A stretch of 64,000 nucleotides of DNA from Lantana camara (lineage: Eukaryota; Streptophyta; Magnoliopsida; Lamiales; Verbenaceae): contig CM074856.1 of NCBI GenBank assembly GCA_037501455.1, forward strand, positions 20,791,001 to 20,855,000. The letters run 5' to 3'. Every line of letters starts with the position of its first letter. Position 1 is the stretch's first letter. The position numbers and the translations under genes are program-made. The notes beneath the pieces were generated by a model. That model ran no database searches, was not told the DNA's origin, and worked only from the letters and a program-made list of their open reading frames with translations. Positions 46,400 to 57,316 of this stretch are shown piece by piece.

Positions 46400-46535
46400 A
46401 CTTTGGTAATTTTAGGTGATTTAGGGGGTTTTCAAAAAATATGTTGTGTATTGGGGATGTAAAATAGTTAGATTTCAAATTGGGGGGTTTAGGATAACAT
46501 TGTTGCCTTATTAGGGATTGTTCAATAATTTGCTG
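46400..46535 (-). repeat. Element B right terminal inverted repeat
   Basis: Contains GGGGGTTTTCAAAAAATATG and GGGGGGTTTAGGATAAC; inverted relative to 41163-41300. Confidence 0.85.
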
Positions 46536-46544
46536 AAAGTTTTA

Positions 46545-47179
46545 TTAGTCAAGTATCCAAATTAAATGTAGAGGGGTGTAATAGTCATTTCAAGGAGAAG
46601 AAAAATCCTAGACGCACTTACCGCGCATGATTAAAAAACGGTAAGTTAAGAATTAAGTTCCGGTGTTTCATAATTATCGAAAATAGCAAAGGCGTGTGAA
46701 GTGAAAAAACCCAAAACAATCATGATAATACTAAATGTGAGAATTCAAACTATATGTATTCAAGCTACTAACTTATATAGAACTAAATTGATTAAATTAG
46801 ATCAAAATCTATAGCAATAAGTTATTTCTAGCCTAAATAGATGCTTTAATTTTCTAATGCCAACCGTATGTAATGATTGGACATTATATATGTACAAAAA
46901 AAAATAGATGCTAATTTTAATGGGAAAGTAAAAGTGGACTGGTTATTTATATATTTAATTTGGCCTATCTCGGAAATTTTCAAAATATAATTTACTAAAT
47001 CACTTTAAATAGTTGGTTCATTATTTGGCCCATGGTCCTTCAGATAAATACAACTTTAGCATATTCATATTTTCGTCCTGTCCTTCCCTAAACACTGTTG
47101 ACCTCTTTAACATAAATTAACTATTTTTTTTGCATATAGATTAAAATATTGCTCTGTTATCAATTATGATAAAGTCAAC
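46545..47179. other. AT-rich non-coding DNA
   Basis: No ORF, repeat boundary or RNA gene is supported. Confidence 0.5.
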
Positions 47180-47202
47180 ACTAAAGCATAATGGTTTCAA
47201 AG

Positions 47203-47249
<47 letters not shown>

Positions 47250-47815
47250 ATAACCATGTAAATATAAATCATGTAGTATAATTTTATAGTTTATTAAACA
47301 ACTTGTATAATTAATTCAACACAAAAATATTAGAATTAATTTATTCAAAAGTTTATAAGATATAATTAATACCATTAGAATTAATTTTATTCAAAAGCTT
47401 ATAAGATTATAATTATATAGTGATTTATAATTAAAGAAAGATTTATACAATTATATTTTGATTAGAATTACATGAAGATAATTAAGAGTTTGATTATAAC
47501 AAAATATCCTGGAAGAATATTTATATATTTAGTATTTTACACTACCCTAAATTATATTTTACTGAAAATCTTACGATAAGAGTATTTTGGTCAATCACAA
47601 AAAGAATATTTACGTATCAATTTACTATTTTACAAAAATACCCTTAATTGTATTTTACTATAAAACTTACAATAAGAGTATTTTGACCGATCTCAAATTT
47701 TCAAGAAACCAAAAACCCCAACTCGCACTTTTATAATATATATAGATTAAGGGATTTAGAAAAAATAAAAAGTGTATTGGGAAAGTAAAACATAGAATTT
47801 TCAAATAGGGAAGGA
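47180..47815. repeat. AT-rich repeat, copy 1, cut by a gypsy element
   Basis: It matches about 53080-53705 along most of its length. A (TA)n microsatellite at about 47213-47243 replaces the corresponding ATACATATA stretch. The copy ends at TTCAAATAGGG, where the truncated gypsy begins. The end resembles the right terminus of the Mutator-like elements (GTGTATTGGG...TTTCAAATAGGG), so the repeat may be a decayed relative. Confidence 0.75.
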
Positions 47816-47819
47816 AGGT

Positions 47820-49693
47820 TTGGGGTGTGTTCTAACTCAAAACGGGAAAGTGATTGCTTATGTTTCCCGGAAATTGAAGGAGCATGAAAAGAACTACCCT
47901 ACACGTGATCTTGAGCTTACCGTCGTGATATTTGCACTCGGGAAGTGGAGACATTATTTGTACGGGGTGTCATTTGAGATTTTCACCGATCATAAGAGCC
48001 TCCAATATCTGTTCACACAGAAAGATCTTAACATGAGGCAACGACGATGGATGGAAAGACTAGAAGATTATGATTGTGTTATCAAGTATCATCCCGGAAA
48101 GGCTAATGTGGTTGTCGATGCTTTAAGCAGGAAGGTTGGTGTAGTAAATTTGGAAATTGGGGAAAGTAGTGGGATTGAGCCTATTGTGGTAAGAACTCGG
48201 GTTTTCAACATCTCCATTCAACCGGAATTGAAACATAGATTGTTTGAGGCTCAGAACAAGGATCCGGAAGTTCAGAGGTTGGTTTCTAAAGCAAGAAAGA
48301 ACCCAGAAAGTCCATTCGGGTTCGATGAAACCGGTTTTCTTCTTTTCAAGAACCGAGTAGTAGTCCCCGATGAGTTGAAAAGGGTATTACTTGAGAAAGC
48401 TCACAAGTCGGCGTATTCGTTACATCCTGGAGGAAACAAAATGTATAAAGATCTAAAGCAATATTACTGGTGGTATGGGTTGAAGAAGGATGTAGCCGAG
48501 TTTGTGAAACATTGTTTAACGTGTTAGAAGGTAAAAGCCAAACACCAAAAGCCTGGAGGACTTTTACAACCGTTACCTACTCCCAGCGGAAGTGAGAACA
48601 AATGAAAATGGATTTTATATCTGGGTTACCGAAGGTGAAAGGGGGTTATGACGGCATTTGGGTGATTGTGGATCGGTTGACAAAGTCTGCCCATTTTCTA
48701 CCGGTCCTAATGTCTTACAAGATTAACAAATTAGCCGAGATTTATAACAAGGAAATTGTCCGACTTCATGGGATTCCGATTAGCATTGTTTCAGATAGAG
48801 ATCCCCGTTTTACTTCTAAGTTATGGCAAGAATTGCAAGGAATTTTGGGTACGAGGCTTCAGTTTAGCACGACATTCCATCCTCAAACCGACGGTCAATC
48901 CGAGAGAGTTATACGGTATTTGGAAGATTTGCTTCGAGCATGTGCATTGGACTTTCAAAATTCTTGGCATGAGCAACTCCCGTTGATTGAGTTCGCGTAT
49001 GACAATAGTTATCAGACCGTAACAGGTATGGCTCCTTATGAATTGCTTTATGGTCGAAAATGTCGGTCACCATTATTCTTTGATTTAGAGGAGTGGAAAT
49101 GGACAAAACAAGAAGGAGTGAAGAAGGGCGAGAAACTTGAGAAACCTTCTAAAGCCGTGAGGGCTATGATCGAGAAAGTCCAACAGATACAACAACGAAT
49201 GAAAGTTGCAGAAGATAGATAGAAAAGTTATACCGATATTCGCCGAAGGGATCTTAAGTTTGAAGTGGGGGACCGGGTTTTCTTGAAGGTATCTCCACGG
49301 AAAGGGTTTTCTCGTATTGGAAAGGGAGGAAAGCTCAAACCTCGTTACTGGGGGTCTATTTGAAGTTCTTGAGAGAATTGGAGAAGTAGCCTACCGATTG
49401 GATTTACCACCAAATCTTACCGGAATTCATAATGTTGTTCACGTATCTCAGTTAAGAAAGTATTATCCGGATGAAACTGAAATTTCCCCATTGAAAAAGT
49501 GGAATTGAAACTAAATCTGTCTTTTATTCAGAAGTCGGTTAGAATCTTGGACAGAAAGTATCAAGAATTGAGGAACTGGAGTATTCCTATGGTCAAGGTA
49601 TTGTGGCGAAATGATAAAACCGAAGAGATGACTTGGGAACCGGAAGAGAAAATGAAACGGTTCCACCCGGGGTTATTTGTTTCCAATCAGTGA
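47820..49693 (+). pseudogene. RNase H-integrase-chromodomain remnant
   Basis: The frame opens within RNase H ([20 protein letters not shown]). Next come the integrase zinc-binding region ending in HCLTC, the catalytic core (IVSDRDPRF with the second Asp present) and a C-terminal chromodomain (VLWRNDKTEEMTWEPEE). Breaks are TAG after HCLTC at 48525-48527, a frameshift near 48585, TAG at 49220-49222, a shift near 49350 and a further stop at 49506-49508. The chromodomain would direct integration to modified chromatin in a live element. Confidence 0.85.
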
Positions 49694-49728
49694 ATCTGGG
49701 GACCAGATTCTTCTAAGAGGGGGAGAGT

Positions 49729-52400
49729 TGTAACGCCCCAATTTTTCCGGAAGTTTAGGTAAGCACGCCACGTGGGGGTCTTCGGGAGTTGGGGGTTTAT
49801 TTTATTTTATGTTACTTATTTCTTTCATTTAATTATAAATTTCAAATCATTATATGCATTATGGTTGTATGAACTTACGTGAGATTATGGCTAATGTGAG
49901 AAATTACGTGAATTACTTGCTAAACATGATTTAATTGCTCTATATGTCCTTAATTGATCTTTTATGTAAATGTGAGGACTTAATTGATTAGTGGAAATTG
50001 GAGTTAAGTGATCATTAGCCATGAAGCAATACTTGGTTGCATGAATTTAAATAATTTGAGGGCTTAAGTGCAAATTGTGGTGATTCATCCATTTTCTTGG
50101 AAGAAGCATAAATATATTTATCCAATTCATTTCATCTCTTCCATTTCATTCCCTTACATTCCAACTACATTTTCATCAAAAGTCACACACACTCACACAC
50201 TAAATCACGGTCCATCACACCAAGAAGAGAGGAAAAAAAATTTCACCAAATTTCAAGTTAATTCAAGAAGGAAATTGCACAAGTAGAAGCATCACCATCA
50301 TCTCCTCATATCATCCTTTCTTTCTTCCTTTCAAGGTATAATATAAATTTATATGAATTCATGAATCATAGGTTGAGTAGGGTTTGATGAGTATGTGTTG
50401 ATTCCTTGGTTATTTGTGGTTCAAAGTATGTTTATGATCATTAGAATTGGAAGCTTGCATGAAATCTTGAATTATGTGAAAGTTGGAAAGCAAGAAAAAT
50501 GATGGGGTTTTGGTGGTTGCTTCTTGGCGATTTGATGCATGTTTCATGGTTTATATGATGCCTAAATGAAGTATAATATGTATTTGGTGGGTTTGAGTAT
50601 TTGTTATGGAGTGAATTTGGAGTTGTTGTTGGTTTTGGGTGATTTTGGTTCGAATCCCTTGTTTTGGTTCTGTTTTTTTTTCTGCTACGTTTGAAGGTCG
50701 CGGTCGCGACCGTGAATAGAGTAAAAACGGTCGCGCCCGCGACCCACTCTCACTTTTGGTGTGACTTCAGGTTGCGCCCGCGACCTGAAAAATGTATAAA
50801 CTTGGTCGCGTCCGTTACCAAAATTTGGCCATGTTTCGACTTGTGAAAAATTTCATGAAAAATTCGTGAAAAATTAGGTAGCGGCCGCTACCATTTTGTG
50901 AGCAAAATGGGTCGTGGCCGCGACCCCTGCATAATCTGCTTGAAATTTCGATTTTATAACCTTTCTTGCATGGTTTCCTTGGGTCATTTCCGGTATGTAC
51001 ACTTCATTAACATGTCATATAATGTGTTATCGTATGTGTTATGAAGTTTCATGATTTTTAGTGGGATATTGTATGAGTTGTGCTCCAACGTGTCATCATT
51101 GTTCCAAGTATGTGTATGCATGGATTTTGTTACCAATATGAACTCATACGGATTCAAATGGTTCTTGAAATAAATTATTATGTTCTTTACCTTTCAAACC
51201 ATGGTATGGCGTTGTGTGAATACACCGTTAGTCTTAAATAGTTCATATGCGTTGAGTCTTATGTACCCTTGTCCTTGTTACACAGATCACGTTTCCGGAG
51301 ACGAGGAGCACGCTCCGTAGGGTGTTTCCTTTCTACTTTTGGTTGGGAAAGGTAAGGTTTAATTATAGATATGTAAAACCTATACCACCCTATGTGATGT
51401 TTTCGGCCAAAATGTATCTATATATCTATAGTTTTCTAAACTTTATGAATTTTCAACTAAATTACTGAACTGTACTGTACTGATTGATCGTTTTGACGAG
51501 TAATGTACTGTTCATTATGGGTCCGAGGGTAGTGTATTGAGCCAACCGGGAAAGCTTAGGCTGACGGACAATCTTGCACTATCCTCACAACTTTTGGGAT
51601 GGCCCCTGAACCCACTAGGAGATTAGTGGAGGAAGGAGTCCCGGGCATAGGGAATCATGAACCCTATGCTCACACTGATTGGATGGTGGGGCCTTTCAAT
51701 CCCACCATCATCCGGAGGAAAAAGGGATTACTGAAACCGCTACTTGTGCACTGTAATTGATTGCTTGATCACCTAATCACTTAAAACTGAATTACTGTAC
51801 ACTGTTGGAGAAAGGTTGGAGAATTGACCTCACTCGCCGGACCACTGATTGATTGAAACTGACTGTATTGTTAAATTGATTAGTTGTAATCTAGGGCGAG
51901 TTTTTTTATTCTTAAACTTATATTGCTTTCTTTTATAAAACCTTACCCGAGATTATAGCTTGCATGGTAATCGCGCTTATATTTATTAAACCCCTCACTC
52001 AGTCTTTCATAGACTGACACCTCACATTTTCAGGTTTTGAAGGTTGAGTGCGTGGTGGGATTTGTGTCTTTTGTTGAGTCTAGCATTCCATTCTCATGTC
52101 GATATTTATGTATTACTTTTGAATCTTGATAAGGCATATGTATTATTATGAATTGTTCTTGGAAAGTTGGGTTTGTAAATATTGGTTATGGACTCTTAGC
52201 AATGAATGAATGTATATTACTATGCCTCCGTTTTATTGTTATGCATGGTTGTAACAATTGAGGGTCAGTCCCACCTAACTAGAGAGTCGTTTTCTTGTCT
52301 CCCGTTCGCTATAGGCTTGATTCATGTATGGGTGCTCGTTCTATATGTGCATTGAACTATAGTGCGGGGGATGTGGCTACCTAGCGTTCCGGGTGCTACA
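49729..52400 (+). repeat. 3' LTR of the truncated chromovirus, 2672 bp
   Basis: Begins TGTAACGCCCC and ends GGGTGCTACA; preceded by the purine tract TAAGAGGGGGAGAGT. It contains six palindromes at 50696-50925, a hairpin TCAGTCTTTCATAGACTGA at 51999-52017 and the shared block CTCCCGTTCGCT near 52301. Confidence 0.88.
50696..50925. repeat. Six GC-rich palindromes in the plus-strand LTR
   Basis: Examples are GGTCGCGGTCGCGACC (50696-50711), GGTCGCGCCCGCGACC (50729-50744), GGTTGCGCCCGCGACC (50770-50785) and GGTAGCGGCCGCTACC (50877-50892). In the last, both arms changed together, so the symmetry is kept. Confidence 0.88.
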
Positions 52401-53079
52401 CCAAAACACCCTCATTTTAGGCATGTGCTGGGCACATGATGCCATTATCGGAATAATTTGGTCGAAAAATCCAACTTATGTGGAAAAGTGTAAAATTTAA
52501 AAGTTGAGGTGGTGATCGAAAAAAAAAAAAAGAATATTTAGATGGCAAAGTCTAAAAAATAGACTAATTCAGGTGGAAAAAAAAAACTCCAAAACTTTTT
52601 GAAAAAAGAGAGTATATTTTAGCCGTGGCTGGGACTTGAACCCATGACATCCAAAGATGTCGAATTTGATCAAATCATATTGCTACAACGACTTACTCTT
52701 TCAATGACTGACTAGTTTAGTATTTATCTTTTTGCTACTAATCTAGTTTCATTACCATAACTATGAAATAATATTAACGTAATAACATGATTTATTTATC
52801 CAAAGTCTTGAGTAGGGTGTACGCAGTTGGTGCGGGTGATTTTATAAGTGAAATGACACCTAGTCCTAGGTTTATAAAATTATAAATTGTAATTGCATAA
52901 TTATTTTTTAAATCGAAGAACGGTTTAGGTCGAGCGGTACCATTTCAATGCTGGTGGATTGACGGTTTGACAGATTATATATATAAATTTTAATAAAAGC
53001 CTTTTATACGCATAATTTTACCTCAATAAACAAAAAAAATATGATAATTTTTCAATTTTTAACGTATTGCAACACTAAT
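52401..53079. repeat. Second half of repeat copy 1, after the gypsy insertion
   Basis: It matches about 53829-54545. It contains a minus-strand GGGTTCAAGTCCC box (about 52630-52642), like the internal B box of tRNA genes and tRNA-derived SINEs, with an A-rich stretch nearby. A clear A box or cloverleaf is not seen, so a SINE relic is possible but unproven. Confidence 0.6.
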
Positions 53080-54545
53080 GCATAATGGTTTCAAAATTAT
53101 ACATATACATATATATATTATTAAATAAATAAAATAATCTTATAAATATAAATCATGTAGTATAATTTTATAGTTTCTTAAATAACTTGTATCATTAATT
53201 CTATACAAAAATATTAGAATTAATTTATTTAAAAGTTTATAAGATATAATTAATACTATTAGAATTAATTTTATTCAAAAGCTTATAAGATTATAAATAT
53301 ATTGTGATTTATAATTAAAGAAAGATTTATACAATTATATTTTGATTAGAATTACATGAAGATAATTAATAGTTTGATTATAACGAAATATCCTGGAAGA
53401 AAATTTACAAATTTAGTAATTTACAAAACTACCCTTAATTATATTTTACTGAAAATCTTACAATAAGAGTATTTTGGTCAATCACAAAAAGAATATTTAC
53501 GTATCAATTTAGTATTTTGCAAAAATACCCTTAATAGTATTTTACTATAAAACTTACAATAAGGGTATTTTGACCGATCTCAAAGTTTCAAGAAACCAGA
53601 AACCCCAACTCGCACTTTTATAATATATATAGATTAGGGGATTTAGAAAAAATAAAAAGTGTATTAGGAAAGTAAAACATAGAATTTTCAAATAGGGGAG
53701 TTTAGGATAAATTTTAGAGAAAGTTGATTCTTATAATTTACTGTCCCAAAAATTATCAGCAAAACTATTTTGTAGAATTTGCCACCTAAACTATTCATTT
53801 TTTTTAGACTTTACTACCTGCCCTGGAAAAGTACAAAAACACTCTCATTTTAGGCATGTGCTGGGCACATGATGCCTTTATCGGAATATTTTGGTCGAAA
53901 AATCCAACTTAGGCGGAAAAGTGTAAAATTTAAAAGTTTAGGTGGTGATCGGAAAAAAAAAAAAAAAAAGAATATTTAGATGGCAAAGTCTAAAAAATAG
54001 AATAATTCAGATGGGAAAAAAAAAACCTCCAAAACTTTTTAAAAAAAGAGAGTATATTTTAGCCGTGGCTAGGACTTGAACCCAGGACATCCAAAGATGT
54101 CGAATTTGATCAAATCATATTGCTACAACGGCTTACACTTTCATTTACTGACTAGTATACAGTATTTATCTTTTTGCTACTAATCTAGTTTCATTACCAT
54201 AACTATGAAATAATATTAACGTAATAACATGATTTATTTATCCAAAGTCTTGAGTAGAGTGTACGCAGTTGGTGCGGGTGATTTTATAAGTGAAATGGCG
54301 CCTAATCCCAGGTTTATAAAATTATAAACTATAATTGCATAATTATTTTTTCAAATCGAACGGTTTAGGTTGAGTGGTACCATTACATAGCTGGCGGATT
54401 GGTGGTTTGACAGATTATATATATAATTTTTAATAAAACTCTTTTATACTCATAATTTTACTTCAATAAACAAAAAAAAAATATACACAAAATGACAAAA
54501 TTTTAATTTATAACGTATTGCAACACTAATGCATAATGGTTCAAA
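53080..54545. repeat. AT-rich repeat, copy 2 (uninterrupted)
   Basis: 53080-53705 matches 47180-47815; 53706-53828 is the segment lost from copy 1; 53829-54545 matches 52401-53079, including the GGACTTGAACCC box near 54071. Copy 2 therefore shows what the locus looked like before the gypsy insertion. A (CA)n run follows at 54549-54570. Confidence 0.75.
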
Positions 54546-54570
54546 GTTACACACACACACACACACACAC

Positions 54571-57282
54571 TGTAACACCCTTAACGCAAGGGCACTACAT
54601 CCCCCGCACTATAGTTCAATCCACATATGAAACTGGCACCCATACATGAATCAAGCCTATAGCGAACGGGAGACAATAAAACACTACCCTAGCTAAGCGG
54701 GCTAATCCTCAAATAATACATCAACGTATAACAAAAGCGGAAGCATAACTAAGTACATTCATTCCACTACTCACTTCCAAGCTTCAAAACAATATTTACA
54801 TCATCAAGTATCCAACTTTCAAGTATACTATACTATAATATGTAGATAAGTACCAAGTCACATTCCAAAATCATAAATACCCATAATATACACCAAAAGA
54901 TGAAAAGACCATGCTAGACCCCAAAAGCTGTAAACTGACTCAAAACCCCGCCTAGCACTCGATCTGCGCAACCTGAAAAGTGTGAGGTGTCAGTCTATGA
55001 AAGACTGAGTGAGGGGTTATAATTTAAAGCGCAAATATCATGCAAATTGTAATCTCGGCCAAGGTTTTCATAAAACAATATTAGTTTAATAAATAAACAA
55101 GGCTCGCCCGAGGTTACAATCATTCTATTTTCAATATTTTCAATACAATTAGTACAATCAATCCGTGGCCCGGTGAGTGAGGGCAAATCTCCAACCAATC
55201 TCCGACAGTGTACATTAATTCCGTTTTATCAATTAAGTGATCAGACAATCAATTCAGTGCACAAATAGACAGTTTCAATCAATCCATCCTTCTTCCTCCG
55301 GGTGATGGGGGATTGCAAGGCCCCGCCATCCTATCTCATTGAGTATAGGGTTCATGATTCCCTATACCCGGAACTCCTTCCTCCACTAATCTCCTAGTGG
55401 ATTCAGGGGTCATCCCTACAATGTGAGGATAGTGCAAGAGTTTCCCGTCAGCCCATGCTTTCCCTGTTGACTCAATACACTACCCTCGGGCCCACAGTGA
55501 ACAATATACTCGCCAAAACATTCAATCAATTCAATTCAATATCAATGACAATTACTCGGTACAATATCAATCGATCAATAAAGGAACAATTCAATTTTCG
55601 GAAAACTATAGATATAATTATTTGTTTTGGTCCAAAGCCACATAGGGTCGTAGGGTTCTTTTACAAATAGAAATAACCTCACCTTTACCAATACAAGAAG
55701 AAAGGATGCACCTTATGGAGCGTGTTCCTCGTTTCCCGGACCGTGATCTGTGTAACAAAGGGACAAGTGTACATAAGACTCTACCCTTATGAACCAACGA
55801 AGACGAACGGCATGTTCCAATAATGTCACTTATACAATTTCAATCAATAAAGATCATGACATGTTCAATTTAGCAATTTAAGATAACAATGATCAAATAG
55901 GGCATAAAAGTCATATATTTCACATATGGGAGCCAAGAAAGTGAAAGGGATGCAATATGAAAGATTTTGGTGAAGTTTAGGAACACTTGACAATTTTGGA
56001 AAAATGCACATGTTGTGGGAAAACTGTAATATCTTAAATTCTACAAGTGGGAATTGAGTTTTGCTTGTTGGAAATGAAATTAGACACATAGACCTTTCCA
56101 ACTCTATATGGAACGTTTTCTAATTCAAACCGAGGTGAAAATGGCGTTGGTTCGAAGTTGGACAAAATGCAGTTTCTGGCGGTGGTCGCGGGCGCGACCA
56201 AAATCCTTCACAAAATGGTCACGGCCGCGACCAAGTATTTTTCCGAATTTTTGTCCAATTTTTTCAAAAGTCGAGAGTTGGCCAAAATGGGGTCGCGGGC
56301 GCGACCACTTTTACACTAAAACAGGTCGCGGGCGCGACCATATACGCAGCAGCAACAAAACAGGGGAAAACAGGGCATTTTCATGCCAAAAATCACCAAA
56401 ACATCCACAAATTCATGATCACTTCATAACAAATATCAAAACACATCAAATATACATTATACTACACTTATTCACTCAAATAACTAAGAAATACACATCA
56501 AGACATCAAGATTTCATTATTAAAACCCCATATGTATAATCATGCTTCCAACCTTCAATAATTTCAAGATTTTCATGCAATCCTTACTCCTTATGATCAA
56601 GATCATGCTCTCAACTTCAATCATGCAAGAATTCATCAACAAATCCCTAAATTCATACTTGATCACATATTCAAGAATTTTAAGAAATTTCTAATTTCTA
56701 CCTTGAATCAAAAGAAATGGTGATGAGATGATGATATGTTGTTGATGATGCTCCTACTTCACACTTCCTTCAATTCTAGCTTGAATTAGGGTTGATATCT
56801 TCTTCCTCTTCTCAAGGTGTAAATGTCGGTTTTTGCTAGGTGTATGTGTGTGTGAGTTTTTCTCTTGAATCATATGGAACATAATGGAAGAAATGAGAGA
56901 TAATTCATGATATATCCTAAAGTCATGTGTGGAAATATGTGATTCCTCCCTATTTGCATAAAAGTCCCTCATTTATTTAAATTGATGCACATAAGTATAA
57001 TATCTAACTATTGATGCAATTAACTTCAAGTCATGATATACACTCATTACACAATTTCACATAAGGGAATAATTAAGGATCATATAATACAAGTATGGCA
57101 CTTATTTCACTTATTTCATATAATTCATATAAATGATATTTCATATAAATGTATGGGAACATATGACAAGTAATATGATGGAACTTGTAATTAAATGAAC
57201 AAACAGGTAATTTTAACCTCCCAACTCCCGAAAACCCGCTCGTGGAGTGCTTACCTGAACTTTCGAAAATTGGGGCGTTACA
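54571..57282 (-). repeat. 3' LTR of the minus-strand chromovirus, 2712 bp
   Basis: Plus-strand ends TGTAACACCC and GGGGCGTTACA. Contains the hairpin TCAGTCTATGAAAGACTGA at 54990-55008 and palindromes at 56183-56340. Confidence 0.92.
56183..56340. repeat. Four GC-rich palindromes in the minus-strand LTR
   Basis: TGGTCGCGGGCGCGACCA at 56183-56200, a variant TGGTCACGGCCGCGACCA at 56216-56233, GGTCGCGGGCGCGACC at 56291-56306 and again at about 56323-56338. The 5' LTR has copies at 63670-63820, one damaged. Confidence 0.9.
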
Positions 57283-57300
57283 ACTCTCCCCCCTTAGAAG
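57283..57300 (-). promoter_or_regulatory. Polypurine tract for plus-strand priming
   Basis: On the minus strand TTCTAAGGGGGGAGAGT lies directly against the 3' LTR, the standard plus-strand primer position. Confidence 0.85.
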
Positions 57301-57316
57301 AATCTGGTCCCCAGAT

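Larger units (their letters stand above)
41163..46535. mobile_element. Mutator-like element B (MuDR N-terminus + ULP + palindrome)
   Basis: The 5373-bp element has terminal inverted repeats of about 135 bp and a perfect 9-bp target duplication AAAGTTTTA (41154-41162 and 46536-46544). Its order mirrors element A: plus-strand gene, 42-bp satellite, 80-bp repeats, inverted satellite, minus-strand ULP-like gene. The plus-strand gene is an internally deleted Mutator transposase instead of a GRF protein. The two elements are one family with different plus-strand cargo. Confidence 0.92.
47816..52400 (+). mobile_element. 5'-truncated gypsy chromovirus with 3' LTR
   Basis: Internal sequence begins inside RNase H and runs through integrase and chromodomain to a polypurine tract and a full 3' LTR. 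Gag, protease and reverse transcriptase are missing, as is the 5' LTR. Compared with the second copy of the flanking repeat, about 139 bp of host sequence (53697-53835) is also gone, so the 5' loss came with a host deletion. Confidence 0.85.

Noticed and set aside
49317..49508. Separate short gene at 49317-49508
   Set aside because: It is the integrase C-terminal region of the decayed chromovirus in a shifted frame.
56108..56539. 143-codon frame inside the chromovirus LTR
   Set aside because: It spans the palindrome cluster, has no domain and is not conserved as a frame in the 5' LTR copy.
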